A stretch of DNA of 64,000 bases from Streptomyces gossypii (lineage in GTDB: Bacteria; Actinomycetota; Actinomycetes; Streptomycetales; Streptomycetaceae), in contig NZ_JAJAGO010000010.1 in the NCBI RefSeq assembly GCF_025165795.1, positions 264,714-328,713 of the forward strand, read 5' to 3'. How positions within the stretch are numbered: position 1 is the stretch's first letter; every line of letters starts with the position of its first letter. The notes under the pieces are model-generated. The model had not been told where the DNA came from. It ran no database searches and saw only the letters and a list, made by a program, of their open reading frames with translations. This document shows positions 1-8,419 of this stretch, piece by piece. The translations under genes and the position numbers were made by a program.

Positions 1-1
1 C

Positions 2-1444
2 ACCGGATTCCACTCGGTGCAGCTGCTCGAGGCGGGCTTCGAGACCGTGAGTGCCGATGGAAGCGCCGAGATGCTGGCGCAGGCGTTCTCGAACGGGGTC
101 AAGTACGGGGACCACATTCTGCGTGTAGTCCAGGCGGACTGGCGTTGGCTGAATCGCGACGTGCATGGTGAATACGACGCGATCGTCTGTCTCGGAAACT
201 CTTTCACGCACCTCTTCTCGGAGAGTGACCGACGAAAGGCGCTCGCCGAGTTCTACGCCATGCTGAAGCATGACGGAGTGCTCATCCTGGACCAGCGGAA
301 CTACGACACGATCCTGGACCGCGGCTTCTCCAGCAAGCACATCTACTACTACTGCGGCGAGGATGTCGCGGTGGAACCGGAATACATGGATGAGGGGCTG
401 TGCCGTATGCGGTACAGTTTCGCGGACGATTCCGTGTACCACCTCAACATGTTTCCGCTGCGTAAAGACTACACACGTCAGCTGATGACGGATGTGGGAT
501 TCCAGCGGGTCGAGACGTACGGCGACTTCCAGCACACCTACCGCGATGAGCAGCCAGATTTCTACGTCCATGTGGCGGAGAAGGCGTACATCATGGAGGA
601 GGGTGAGGACGGGCACTCGGCGGCGGTCTCCACGGCCCGCAGCTACTACAACTCCTCGGATGCCGACACCTTCTACGCCTCGGTGTGGGGCGGCGAGGAC
701 ATCCACGTCGGCCTGTACGAGCGGGCCGACGAGCCCATCGTCGACGCCAGTCACCGCACCGTCGAGCGTATGGCGTCGAAGCTGTCGCTGACCGAGCGCT
801 CCATCGTCCTGGACCTGGGCTCCGGTTACGGCGGCTCCGCACGCCACCTGGCCGAGAAGCACGGCTGCCGGGTCCTGGCGCTCAACCTCAGCGAGGTGGA
901 GAACGAGCGGCATCGCACGCTCAACGCCGAGCGCGGGCTGACCGGCGCCATCGAGGTCGTCGACGGCTCGTTCGAGAGCATCCCCTATCCCGACGACAGC
1001 GTCGACGTCGTCTGGTCCCAGGACGCCTTCCTGCACAGCGGTGACCGGCACCGGGTGCTGGAGGAGGTGGCACGGGTGTTGCGCCCGGGCGGTGAGCTGA
1101 TCTTCACCGACCCGATGGCGGTCGACGGCTGCCCCACCGACGTGCTGAGGCCGATCCTGGACCGCATCCATCTCGACGACCTGGGCTCACCGGACTTCTA
1201 CCGCCGTGAACTGGCCCGGCTGGGCTTCACCGAGGTGGGCGAGGGCGGCTTCGAGGAGCACCGCGAGCAGGTGGCCAGGCACTACGGAAGAGTGCTGGAG
1301 GAGACCGAGCGGCAGGAGGCCGACGGTCTGGGCGGCAAGGTCAGCGCGGACTACCTCACCCGCATGAAGAAGGGCCTCCGCGACTGGGTGCACGGCGGCC
1401 AGGAGCACCACCTGACCTGGGGCATCTTTCACTTCGTGCGCTAG
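2..1444 (+). CDS. Glycine/sarcosine N-methyltransferase fused to sarcosine/dimethylglycine N-methyltransferase, 5' end outside window
   Basis: Makes the osmoprotectant glycine betaine by three SAM-dependent methylations of glycine. The frame is open from base 2: the first codons read TGFHSV, the end of SAM motif I of the glycine/sarcosine enzyme, so the N-terminus lies off the edge. The first ~200 visible residues match that family (LDQRNYDTILDRGF). A second complete methyltransferase follows: RSYYNSSDADTFYASVWGG, then its own SAM motif LDLGSGYGGSARHLAEKHGC, which is the dimethylglycine methyltransferase type. The halophilic actinomycete Actinopolyspora is known to have the same fusion. The stop is followed by only 29 bp before the convergent ion-channel-like gene. 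The fusion is seen in sequence; the substrates are inferred from family resemblance. Confidence 0.88.
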   Translation, partial: TGFHSVQLLEAGFETVSADGSAEMLAQAFSNGVKYGDHILRVVQADWRWLNRDVHGEYDAIVCLGNSFTHLFSESDRRKALAEFYAMLKHDGVLILDQRNYDTILDRGFSSKHIYYYCGEDVAVEPEYMDEGLCRMRYSFADDSVYHLNMFPLRKDYTRQLMTDVGFQRVETYGDFQHTYRDEQPDFYVHVAEKAYIMEEGEDGHSAAVSTARSYYNSSDADTFYASVWGGEDIHVGLYERADEPIVDASHRTVERMASKLSLTERSIVLDLGSGYGGSARHLAEKHGCRVLALNLSEVENERHRTLNAERGLTGAIEVVDGSFESIPYPDDSVDVVWSQDAFLHSGDRHRVLEEVARVLRPGGELIFTDPMAVDGCPTDVLRPILDRIHLDDLGSPDFYRRELARLGFTEVGEGGFEEHREQVARHYGRVLEETERQEADGLGGKVSADYLTRMKKGLRDWVHGGQEHHLTWGIFHFVR

Positions 1445-1473
1445 GGAGCCACTTCGGGCCCGTGCGCCCGCCG

Positions 1474-3462
1474 TCACCCGTTGACCGGGGGTGGCGGCGG
1501 GCCCGGCACCCGGGGCGGGCCCGGCACCCGGGGCGGACCCGGCACCCGGGGCGGGCCCGGGATGGGCGAGGGCGCGGGACCGGCCGCCAGCAGCGCACCG
1601 AGCCCCCGCCGGGTCGCGGCGACCACCATCCGGTCACCCGGCCGCATGACGTACCCCGGGGGCAGCCCCCACTCCAGCTCACCCGCAGGCCCTGTTGAGT
1701 CCGGTGAGAGGGATGACAGATCCGCCCGCCGCTGGCCCGGCCGCGCCACATCCAGCGCAAGCACCCGCCAGGTCCCCGCCCGGAACGCCTCGGCGACCGT
1801 ACGGCCCTCCAGCAGCGGGTTGCCGCGTACGTCCACGGCCGCGAAGACCAGCACGCGACGGCCCACCGGAATCGCCCCGAGCACCTGACGCCCCATCATC
1901 GAACCCGCGAAGGCCGGAGCCGCCAGCGCGGATACGGAGCGGCTGCGAGTCTGGGCGAGCGGATAGGTGTCGCGGAGCGTGCGGTAGACCGTGGCGGCCA
2001 ACTCGTCGTCGAACAGCCGCATGGCGACCCGCAGTTCGGGCTTCACCTGCCGGGCGTAGAGCACCGCCTCCAGATTGGTCCCATCGTCGCTGGTGAGGGC
2101 GAGCAGGGCGCGGCTGCGCTTGATCTTCGCCGCCTCCAGCACGTCGTTGTCCGTCACATCCGCGATCAGTGTCGGCACCCGCCGGGAGCGCGCCAGCGCG
2201 ATGCCGCGTGCCTCGTCGTCGCGCTCGATGCACACCACCGGAATGCCCAGTTCCAGCAGCCGGTCCAGCACCCGGGTGCCCACCTTGCCCAGGCCCAGCA
2301 GCACCACATGGCCGGACAGCCCGCGCGGCGGATCGGGCAGCGAGGCGGCCTTGCGGAAGGCGCCGTAACTCTCCAGCACCACTGCCAGAAGCAGCGGCAG
2401 CATCATCAGTCCGGCCATTCCGGAGAGCAGTTGGAGGATCTGCTCGTCCGACGGCTCATCCACCTTGGGATCGTTGATGGCGAAGAAGTCGAGCAGGACC
2501 ACATACGCCGCGTGCACCGGACTCCCGCCGCGCATCCACCAGTTGGCCGCGGCCAGCGCCGCCACCACGGCGCCCATCGCGGCCACCGCGTAGCGCAGCC
2601 GCCGCGAGAACAGCTCCTTGAGCGGCTGGAAGGGCAGCAGCCGGGGCAGGCTCCGTGTGCCGGCCCCCGGCTGCGGGCGCCGCGTGATCGCCTCCAGCAC
2701 GACGGCGCCGCGCCGCCCCGGAAGCCCCGTCAGGTCGGCTTCGTCCGGCAGCAGTACGGGCCCGCCGGTCCCCTCCGACTCCTCCTCGGTGTCGCCCTCG
2801 CCCGCCTCCGGACCCGGCCCGGAGGTGTCGGGCAGCAGCGCCAGCGTGCACAGCGGGCGCCTGCCGCTCCGGGAGCCGATCGCGCCGAGAGTGCGCTCCT
2901 TGGCCCGCAGCAACAGGCCGTCGGCGGACACGATCTTGTCGCTGCCGACCACCGCGGCGGCGACCAGCGAGGGCGCCGCGGTGTCCGCGTCGGACAGCAC
3001 CGTGGTGGAGGCGTCTATCTCCGACTGGTCGAGATCAGGGTGGTTGACCTCGGCGGCCCGGTCCAGGAGGTTCTCCAGGTAACTGCCCAGTGTGCGGTTG
3101 TACATCCGGATGACCAGCCGCAGCCGCGGGTTCATCCGGCGGGCACGCAGCGCGATGTGGATGTTCAGCTGGTCGTCGCCCGAGGTGAGCGCGAGCGCGG
3201 CGGCGTCTTCGATACCGGCCTCACGCAACGCCGCGTCGTCGGGCACCTGCGCCTCCACCGCCCGTACGGACAGCTCAGGGGAGCCCACCAGCGCGGCGAT
3301 CTGCGGACCATGGTCACCGCCCCGCAACGACGGCAGGATCACGGTTACATGCTGCCCGTAGACCGTCGTCAGCTCCTTGGAGAGCCGCTGCGACAGCGCG
3401 TTGTCACCGCACACGACCATGTGGGGGCGGCGCCTGCGGATTCCGCCTAGGCTGCTTACCAT
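1474..3462 (-). CDS. RCK/TrkA-N domain ion-channel-like membrane protein
   Basis: Resembles the CASTOR/POLLUX-type potassium conductance proteins. Order of parts: an N-terminal NAD-binding RCK domain (MVVCGDNALSQRL, then LTSGDDQLNIHIALRAR); a membrane section with hydrophobic stretches AVAAMGAVVAALAAANWWM and, after DFFAINDPKVDEP, LLSGMAGLMMLPLLLAVVLES; then a second TrkA-N domain with the glycine motif VVLLGLGKVGTRVLDRL. The C-terminus is proline-rich and ends in a perfect PGPPRV hexapeptide repeat. I use the ATG at 3462 (662 aa); the ATG at 3420 (MVVCGD...) is an alternative. The first choice overlaps by two bases the start of the divergent LOG gene. A role in K+ flux is inferred; it fits the neighbouring osmolyte gene. 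Confidence 0.8.
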   Translation of the reverse strand: MVSSLGGIRRRRPHMVVCGDNALSQRLSKELTTVYGQHVTVILPSLRGGDHGPQIAALVGSPELSVRAVEAQVPDDAALREAGIEDAAALALTSGDDQLNIHIALRARRMNPRLRLVIRMYNRTLGSYLENLLDRAAEVNHPDLDQSEIDASTTVLSDADTAAPSLVAAAVVGSDKIVSADGLLLRAKERTLGAIGSRSGRRPLCTLALLPDTSGPGPEAGEGDTEEESEGTGGPVLLPDEADLTGLPGRRGAVVLEAITRRPQPGAGTRSLPRLLPFQPLKELFSRRLRYAVAAMGAVVAALAAANWWMRGGSPVHAAYVVLLDFFAINDPKVDEPSDEQILQLLSGMAGLMMLPLLLAVVLESYGAFRKAASLPDPPRGLSGHVVLLGLGKVGTRVLDRLLELGIPVVCIERDDEARGIALARSRRVPTLIADVTDNDVLEAAKIKRSRALLALTSDDGTNLEAVLYARQVKPELRVAMRLFDDELAATVYRTLRDTYPLAQTRSRSVSALAAPAFAGSMMGRQVLGAIPVGRRVLVFAAVDVRGNPLLEGRTVAEAFRAGTWRVLALDVARPGQRRADLSSLSPDSTGPAGELEWGLPPGYVMRPGDRMVVAATRRGLGALLAAGPAPSPIPGPPRVPGPPRVPGPPRVPGPPPPPVNG
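1501..1554. repeat. 18-bp tandem repeat, three copies
   Basis: The unit gcccggcacccggggcgg occurs three times in a row (third copy has one change at its first base) plus six bases of a fourth. It lies in the 3' end of the ion-channel-like gene and encodes the PGPPRV hexapeptides of its tail. Confidence 0.95.
3448..3453 (+). promoter_or_regulatory. -10 box TAGGCT, leaderless start of the LOG gene
   Basis: TAGGCT ends seven bases before the ATG at 3461, and no ribosome-binding site lies between. Transcription would begin at or next to the A of the ATG. The same arrangement recurs at several genes in this window. Confidence 0.5.
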
Positions 3463-4006
3463 GGACGCCTCGGACACCCCTTTGAACATCTGTGTCTTCT
3501 GCTCCGCCGCGGACCTCGACGAGGTCTACACGGCGGCTGCCCGCGAGTTCGCCGAGCTTATCGGCAAGCGCGGGCACGCCCTGGTGTGGGGCGGCTCCGA
3601 CGTCGGCCTGATGAAGGTGGTGGCGGACGGCGTGCAGGGCGCGGGCGGAAGGCTCATCGGTGTGTCGGTGGAGTTCCTCCAGCACAAGGCACGGGCCGAA
3701 ACCGACGACATGATCATCGCGAGGGATCTCGCCGAGCGCAAGGCGCTGATGCTGCAGCACGCGGACGCGGTGGTCGTGATGGTCGGCGGCACCGGCACGC
3801 TGGATGAGGCCACCGACATCCTGGAGCTGAAGAAGCACGGCATGCACCGCAAGCCCGTCGTGGTGCTCAACACGGCAGGCTTCTACGACGGGTTGCAGCA
3901 GCAGATGCTGCGGATGGATGCGGAGCGTTTCCTGCCCGTGCCGCTCACCGACCTGGTCACCTTCGCCGCGGACGCGCAGGAGGCGATCACCGCCCTCGGC
4001 GGGTGA
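3461..4006 (+). CDS. LOG family protein (TIGR00730 type)
   Basis: 181 aa, full length for the Lonely Guy/lysine-decarboxylase-like family, whose known members cleave cytokinin riboside 5'-monophosphate or related nucleotides. It has a Rossmann-type start (ICVFCSAADLDEVYTAAAREF), the conserved ERKALM segment, and the active-site signature GGTGTLDEATDIL. That signature is the family's PGGxGTxxE with Val for Pro. The start is chosen because ATG 3461 follows the TAGGCT box directly. The gene is divergent from the ion-channel-like gene and 25 bp ahead of the dehydrogenase, which has its own -10-like box. The true substrate in Streptomyces is not evident from sequence. Confidence 0.85.
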   Translation: MDASDTPLNICVFCSAADLDEVYTAAAREFAELIGKRGHALVWGGSDVGLMKVVADGVQGAGGRLIGVSVEFLQHKARAETDDMIIARDLAERKALMLQHADAVVVMVGGTGTLDEATDILELKKHGMHRKPVVVLNTAGFYDGLQQQMLRMDAERFLPVPLTDLVTFAADAQEAITALGG

Positions 4007-4031
4007 CCGGCGTGTGAGGCACGATGGCCTC

Positions 4032-4730
4032 ATGGCTGCACCTACGACACACCTGATCACCGGCGCGGGCTCCGGCATCGGCGCCGCCGTGGCGCGGCGC
4101 CTGCTGGAGCGCGGTGACGGACTCTGGCTCCTCGCGCGTGACGCGGGCCGCGCCAGGGAACTGCGGGAGTCCTTCCCGGGCGCCCGCACGCTCGTCGGCG
4201 ACCTCGCCGATCCGGAGCGGCTCTCCTGGGCCCTGAGCCACCAGGAACTGCCCGACAGGCTGGACTCACTTCAGCACATCGCCGGAGTGGTGGACCTGGG
4301 CCCCGTCGGCGAGCTGACCCCGAAGGTGTGGAACACCACGCTGGCGGTGAACCTGGTCGCGCCCGCCGAGCTGACCAGGCTGCTGCTTCCGCAATTGCGC
4401 TCCTCGCGGGGGCACGTCGTCTTCGTGAACTCCGGCGCAGGTCTGCGCGCCAACGCCGACTGGGGCGCGTACGCCGCGGGCAAGCACGGTCTCAAGGCGC
4501 TGGCCGACGCGCTGCGGGCGGAGGAGAGCGGCAGCGGCGTCCGCGTCACCTCGGTCTACCCGGGGCGTACGGCGACCCCGATGCAGGTGAAGGTGCACCG
4601 GCAGGAGGGCAAGGAGTACGACCCGTCCAGCTGGCTCAGCCCGGAGTCGGTGGCGACGACGCTGCTCACGGCGCTGGACCTGCCGCCCGGCGCCGAGATC
4701 ACGGATCTGAGCGTGCGGCCCGGCGCCTGA
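4032..4730 (+). CDS. Short-chain dehydrogenase/reductase
   Basis: 232 aa classical SDR, probably a soluble NAD(P)(H) oxidoreductase of unknown substrate. Visible: the cofactor motif LITGAGSGIGAAVARRLLERG at the N-terminus (residues ~7-26), the conserved Asn-Ala-Gly region read here as QHIAGVV, the catalytic Ser in VFVNSGAG, and YAAGKHGLK, the YxxxK motif. ATG 4032 is used; it is preceded at six bases by CACGAT, a weak -10-like box, so the transcript may be leaderless. No binding motif for a specific substrate is apparent. Confidence 0.85.
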   Translation: MAAPTTHLITGAGSGIGAAVARRLLERGDGLWLLARDAGRARELRESFPGARTLVGDLADPERLSWALSHQELPDRLDSLQHIAGVVDLGPVGELTPKVWNTTLAVNLVAPAELTRLLLPQLRSSRGHVVFVNSGAGLRANADWGAYAAGKHGLKALADALRAEESGSGVRVTSVYPGRTATPMQVKVHRQEGKEYDPSSWLSPESVATTLLTALDLPPGAEITDLSVRPGA

Positions 4731-4812
4731 CGCCGGTGCCCGGCCTTCCGGTGCGGGCGCGCCGCCGTGCGCCCTTACGACCTGATCCACTGGCTATCGT
4801 GCACCAGGTCGT

Positions 4813-4818
4813 TACGCT
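4813..4818 (+). promoter_or_regulatory. -10 box TACGCT, leaderless start of the MetE-like gene
   Basis: TACGCT ends six bases before the GTG at 4825, and there is no ribosome-binding site. This is consistent with transcription starting at the GTG. Confidence 0.45.
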
Positions 4819-4824
4819 TGCCGG

Positions 4825-5847
4825 GTGACGGAACAGGGCAGTTTCAGCTGGGGTACGGCCGCCGCGACCGGGATCGGGTCGATGCCGGGCGGCGACACAC
4901 GCGAGGCCGCGAAGGCCATCACGGAAACGCTGGAGGCACTCCCGTACCTGCCGGAGCTGCCCGCACGCGGCCCGGGAGCGGACATGACGGGCCGTACGGC
5001 GGGGATGCTGGCCGAGCTGTACGTCCAGCTGGAGCCCAGCGGCTGGCGGCTGAGCGACCGGCCCGGCCGGGACACCCGCCGGGCCCGCTCCTGGCTGCGT
5101 GAGGACCTGGACGCCCTGGAGGAGTTCACCCAGGGGTACCGGGGCGCGCTGAAGGTCTCCGTCGTCGGACCGTGGACGCTGGCCGCCGCGCTCCAGCGGC
5201 GCGGCGGCGAGGCGATGCTCGGTGACCCGGGTGCCTGCCGGGATCTGACCGCGTCGCTGGCGGAGGGCCTGCGGGCGCATCTGGCGGACCTGCGGCGGCG
5301 GGTGCCCGGAGCGCAGCCGGTGCTCCAGCTGGATGAGCCGTCGCTGACCGCCGTACTGCGCGGCACGGTGCGCACCGCCAGCGGCTACCGCACGTACGAC
5401 GCCGTGGACCGGTCCGTGGTGGAGGGGGCCCTCCGGGAGGTGTTCGCCGTCCATGACGGCCCCGTCATCGTCCACTCCTGCGCGCCCCAGGTGCCGTTCG
5501 CACTGCTGCGGCGAGCCGGCGTCACCGGGATCTCGTTCGACTTCGGGCTCCTCACCGAGAGTGAGGACGACATGATGGGGGAAGCGGTCGAGGGCGGTCT
5601 GGCACTGTTCGCCGGTGTCATCCCCGGTGCGGACCCCGAATCCGGTGCGTTGTCAGACCCGGCCGGTAGCGTCATGGGTGTCAGGTCGTTGTGGCGCAGG
5701 CTGGGGCTGTCACCGGCACTCCTCGCGGAGTCGGTGGTGATCACTCCGTCGTGTGGGCTGGCGGGCGCCTCGCCCGGTTACGCCCACGCCGCGCTCGCGC
5801 ACTGCGTCCGGGCCGCGAGGTCCCTCGCTGACAACCCTGAGTACTGA
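4825..5847 (+). CDS. Cobalamin-independent methionine synthase family protein (MetE C-terminal domain-like)
   Basis: 340 aa, about the size of only the C-terminal catalytic barrel of MetE, which carries the zinc and homocysteine sites. The zinc-ligand motifs are present: VIVHSCAP (His and Cys) and the late Cys in VVITPSCGLAG. The start region TGIGSMPGGDTREA matches the IGSxP motif of the family. Without the N-terminal half it is unlikely to be an ordinary MetE; archaeal-type short MetE proteins use a corrinoid or other methyl donor. The GTG start follows the TACGCT box. It ends 40 bp before ligA on the same strand, so the two are probably cotranscribed. Confidence 0.8.
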   Translation: MTEQGSFSWGTAAATGIGSMPGGDTREAAKAITETLEALPYLPELPARGPGADMTGRTAGMLAELYVQLEPSGWRLSDRPGRDTRRARSWLREDLDALEEFTQGYRGALKVSVVGPWTLAAALQRRGGEAMLGDPGACRDLTASLAEGLRAHLADLRRRVPGAQPVLQLDEPSLTAVLRGTVRTASGYRTYDAVDRSVVEGALREVFAVHDGPVIVHSCAPQVPFALLRRAGVTGISFDFGLLTESEDDMMGEAVEGGLALFAGVIPGADPESGALSDPAGSVMGVRSLWRRLGLSPALLAESVVITPSCGLAGASPGYAHAALAHCVRAARSLADNPEY

Positions 5848-5887
5848 TGATCTCCGGTTCATCCCGGACCGCAGGGAGGACGAGACG

Positions 5888-8149
5888 GTGGCTGGCACAC
5901 AGCACGCGGACGAGCAGCGGACGCACGGGCAGCAGGCGGACGAGGAGAGGGGTGGCTCGGCGCCGGTCGGCTCTGCGGGGGCGGGGGTTCCCGCCGCGAA
6001 GCGCGAGCAGCACTCTCACCTCGCCGAGCAGATCGAGGAGCACCGCTTCCGGTATTACGTCAAGGACGCACCGGTCGTCAGCGACGCCGAGTTCGACCGG
6101 CTGCTGCGTGCCCTGGAAGCACTGGAGGAGGAGCACCCCCCGCTGCGTACGCCCGACTCACCCACCCAGAAGGTGGCGGGGCAGTACCAGACGGAGTTCA
6201 CCGAGGTAGCCCACCGCGACCGGATGCTCTCGCTGGACAACGCCTTCGACGCGGCGGAGCTGGAGACCTGGGGCGACCGCATCGCCCGCGAGCTGGAGGG
6301 CGTCGAGCAGCACCACTTCCTGTGCGAGCTGAAGATCGACGGCCTCGCGGTCAACCTGACCTACGAGCACGGGCGCCTCACCCGCGCGGCGACCCGCGGC
6401 GACGGGCGTACGGGCGAGGACATCACGCCCAACATCCGCACCATCGGGGACATCCCGGAGCGCCTGCGGGGCGAGCGGATTCCGGCGCTGGTGGAGGTCA
6501 GGGGCGAGGTCTTCTTCCCCATGGAGCGCTTCGAGGAGCTGAACGCGCGCTTGGTGGAGGCGGAGGACAAACCCTTCGCCAACCCGCGCAACGCCGCAGC
6601 GGGCTCGCTGCGCCAGAAGGATCCGAGAGTCACCGCGAGCCGCCCGCTGCACATGGTGGTGCACGGTATCGGCGCTCGCGAGGGTTTCGACATCGACTGC
6701 CTCTCGCAGGCGTACGAGCTGCTGGGTGAGTGGGGCCTGCCGACCTCCCGGCACACCAAGGTGGTCGAAGGTCTGGCCGGGGTGCGGGAGTTCATCGCCT
6801 ACTACGGGGAGAACCGTCACTCCGTCGCGCACGAGATCGACGGCGTCGTCGTCAAGCTCGACGAGATCCCGCTCCAGGGGAGGCTGGGCTCCACCTCCCG
6901 GGCACCACGCTGGGCCATCGCTTGGAAGTTCCCGCCGGAGGAGGTCAACACCAAGCTGACCGACATCCGGGTCGGTGTCGGCCGCACCGGCCGGGTCACG
7001 CCCTACGCCGTGGTGGAACCAGTGACGGTCGCGGGATCCGAGGTCGAGTTCGCCACGCTGCACAACCAGCAGGTGGTGAAGTCCAAGGGCGTCTTCATCG
7101 GGGACACGGTGGTGCTCCGGAAGGCCGGGGACGTCATCCCGGAGATCCTCGGCCCGGTCGCGGACTTGCGGGACGGCAGCGAGCGGGAGTTCGAGATGCC
7201 CGCCGAATGCCCGGACTGCGGCACCGCACTGCGCCCGATGAAGGAAGGCGACATCGACCTGCGCTGCCCCAACGCCCGGTTCTGCCCGGCGCAGCTGCGG
7301 GAGCGGATCTACTATCTGGCCGGTCGCAAGTGCCTGGACATCGAGCACTTCGGTTATGTCGCGGCGACGGCGCTGACCCAGCCGCTGGAGCCCGCCGAGC
7401 CTCCGCTCATGGACGAGGGCGGGCTCTTCGAGCTGACGGTGGAGCAGCTGCTCCCCATCCGCTCCCACGTCCTCGACCAGGACAGCGGCCTGCCCAAGCG
7501 CGATCCGGAGACGGGCGAGGAGAAGGTCGTCACCTTCTTCGCCAACAAGGAGGGCGAGCCGAAGAAGAACACCCTGGCCCTGCTGGAGAACATCCAGGCG
7601 GCCAAGCGGCGCCCGCTCGCCCGCATCATCACCGGGTTGTCGATCCGTCATGTCGGCCCGGTCGCGGCGGAGGCGCTGGCGCGGGAGTTCCGCTCGCTGG
7701 ACCGCATCGCGGAGGCGGACGAGTCGGAGCTTGCGGCGGCCGACGGCGTCGGGCCGACGATCGCGGCCTCGCTGAAGGCGTGGTTCGCCGAGGACTGGCA
7801 CCGGGAGATCGTCGAGCGCTGGCGGGCGGCCGGAGTCCGGATGGAGGAGGAGCAGCCGGAGGGTGAGAAGGGCCCGCGTCCGCTGGAGGGCCTCGCCGTG
7901 GTGGTGACCGGGACGCTCCAGTCGCACACCAGGGACGGAGCGAAGGAAGCCCTGCAGAAAGTGGGCGCGAAAGTGACAGGGTCCGTTTCCAAGAAAACCG
8001 CATTCGTCGTCGTCGGCGACAATCCTGGCTCGAAATATGACAAGGCGGTGCAGCACAAGGTCCCGATTCTGGATGACGACGGTTTCACCGTCCTTCTGGA
8101 ACAGGGTCCGGAAGCCGCCCGCGACGTCGCGCTGGCGCCACCCGAATAG
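5888..8149 (+). CDS. ligA: NAD-dependent DNA ligase LigA
   Basis: Seals nicks in replication and repair using NAD+. 753 aa from the GTG at 5888, which follows GGAGGA by seven bases; an upstream in-frame ATG inside the MetE-like gene has no such site. Domains in order: Ia (HFRYYVKDAPVVSDAEFDRL type helix, here EEHRFRYYVKDAP), the adenylation domain with catalytic Lys ~149 in ELKIDGLAVN, the OB fold, a four-Cys zinc finger (CPDCG ... RCPNARFC), helix-hairpin-helix repeats (ITGLSIRHVGPVAAEAL, ADGVGPTIAASL) and a C-terminal BRCT domain (LEGLAVVVTGTLQSHTR). A ~60-residue insertion after the zinc finger (EPPLMDEGG ... NKEGEPKKN) makes it longer than the ~670-aa Escherichia coli enzyme. The N-terminal 45 residues are low-complexity. 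Confidence 0.97.
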   Translation: MAGTQHADEQRTHGQQADEERGGSAPVGSAGAGVPAAKREQHSHLAEQIEEHRFRYYVKDAPVVSDAEFDRLLRALEALEEEHPPLRTPDSPTQKVAGQYQTEFTEVAHRDRMLSLDNAFDAAELETWGDRIARELEGVEQHHFLCELKIDGLAVNLTYEHGRLTRAATRGDGRTGEDITPNIRTIGDIPERLRGERIPALVEVRGEVFFPMERFEELNARLVEAEDKPFANPRNAAAGSLRQKDPRVTASRPLHMVVHGIGAREGFDIDCLSQAYELLGEWGLPTSRHTKVVEGLAGVREFIAYYGENRHSVAHEIDGVVVKLDEIPLQGRLGSTSRAPRWAIAWKFPPEEVNTKLTDIRVGVGRTGRVTPYAVVEPVTVAGSEVEFATLHNQQVVKSKGVFIGDTVVLRKAGDVIPEILGPVADLRDGSEREFEMPAECPDCGTALRPMKEGDIDLRCPNARFCPAQLRERIYYLAGRKCLDIEHFGYVAATALTQPLEPAEPPLMDEGGLFELTVEQLLPIRSHVLDQDSGLPKRDPETGEEKVVTFFANKEGEPKKNTLALLENIQAAKRRPLARIITGLSIRHVGPVAAEALAREFRSLDRIAEADESELAAADGVGPTIAASLKAWFAEDWHREIVERWRAAGVRMEEEQPEGEKGPRPLEGLAVVVTGTLQSHTRDGAKEALQKVGAKVTGSVSKKTAFVVVGDNPGSKYDKAVQHKVPILDDDGFTVLLEQGPEAARDVALAPPE

Positions 8150-8170
8150 TCCCGGGCACCCTCGAACGGC

Positions 8171-8198
8171 CCTGGTCCGCCCGCTGCGGCGGGCCAGG
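8171..8198 (+). terminator. Hairpin after ligA
   Basis: An imperfect GC stem (cctggtccgcccgc against gcgggccagg) starts 22 bp after the ligA stop. It has no U-tract. Confidence 0.4.
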
Positions 8199-8419
8199 AG
8201 AGGCCCGGGCGGTGCCGCTGGCCTCCGGAGACGGGCGGCCACACAAGCCGTCTGATACGTGTACAGCACCCGTACGGCGCATAGCAGATGACCGTCGAAG
8301 GCCAGATCGCATTGAGGCAACCACGGCCGATCGCTGCCCAGCAGGCAATCCCCGGCCTACTGTTGAAGGGTGAGCCTGTCGTGGCGGCGTCAGGTGCGGA
8401 CGTGGTGAGAGGGACGGGC

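Noticed and set aside
2308..3450. Long open frame opposite the ion-channel-like gene
   Set aside because: Arg/Gln-rich composition typical of the antisense of a GC-rich gene; no family match, while the other strand carries clear RCK domains.
6158..8320. 720-codon open frame antisense to ligA
   Set aside because: Shadow of ligA; ligA has all ligase motifs.
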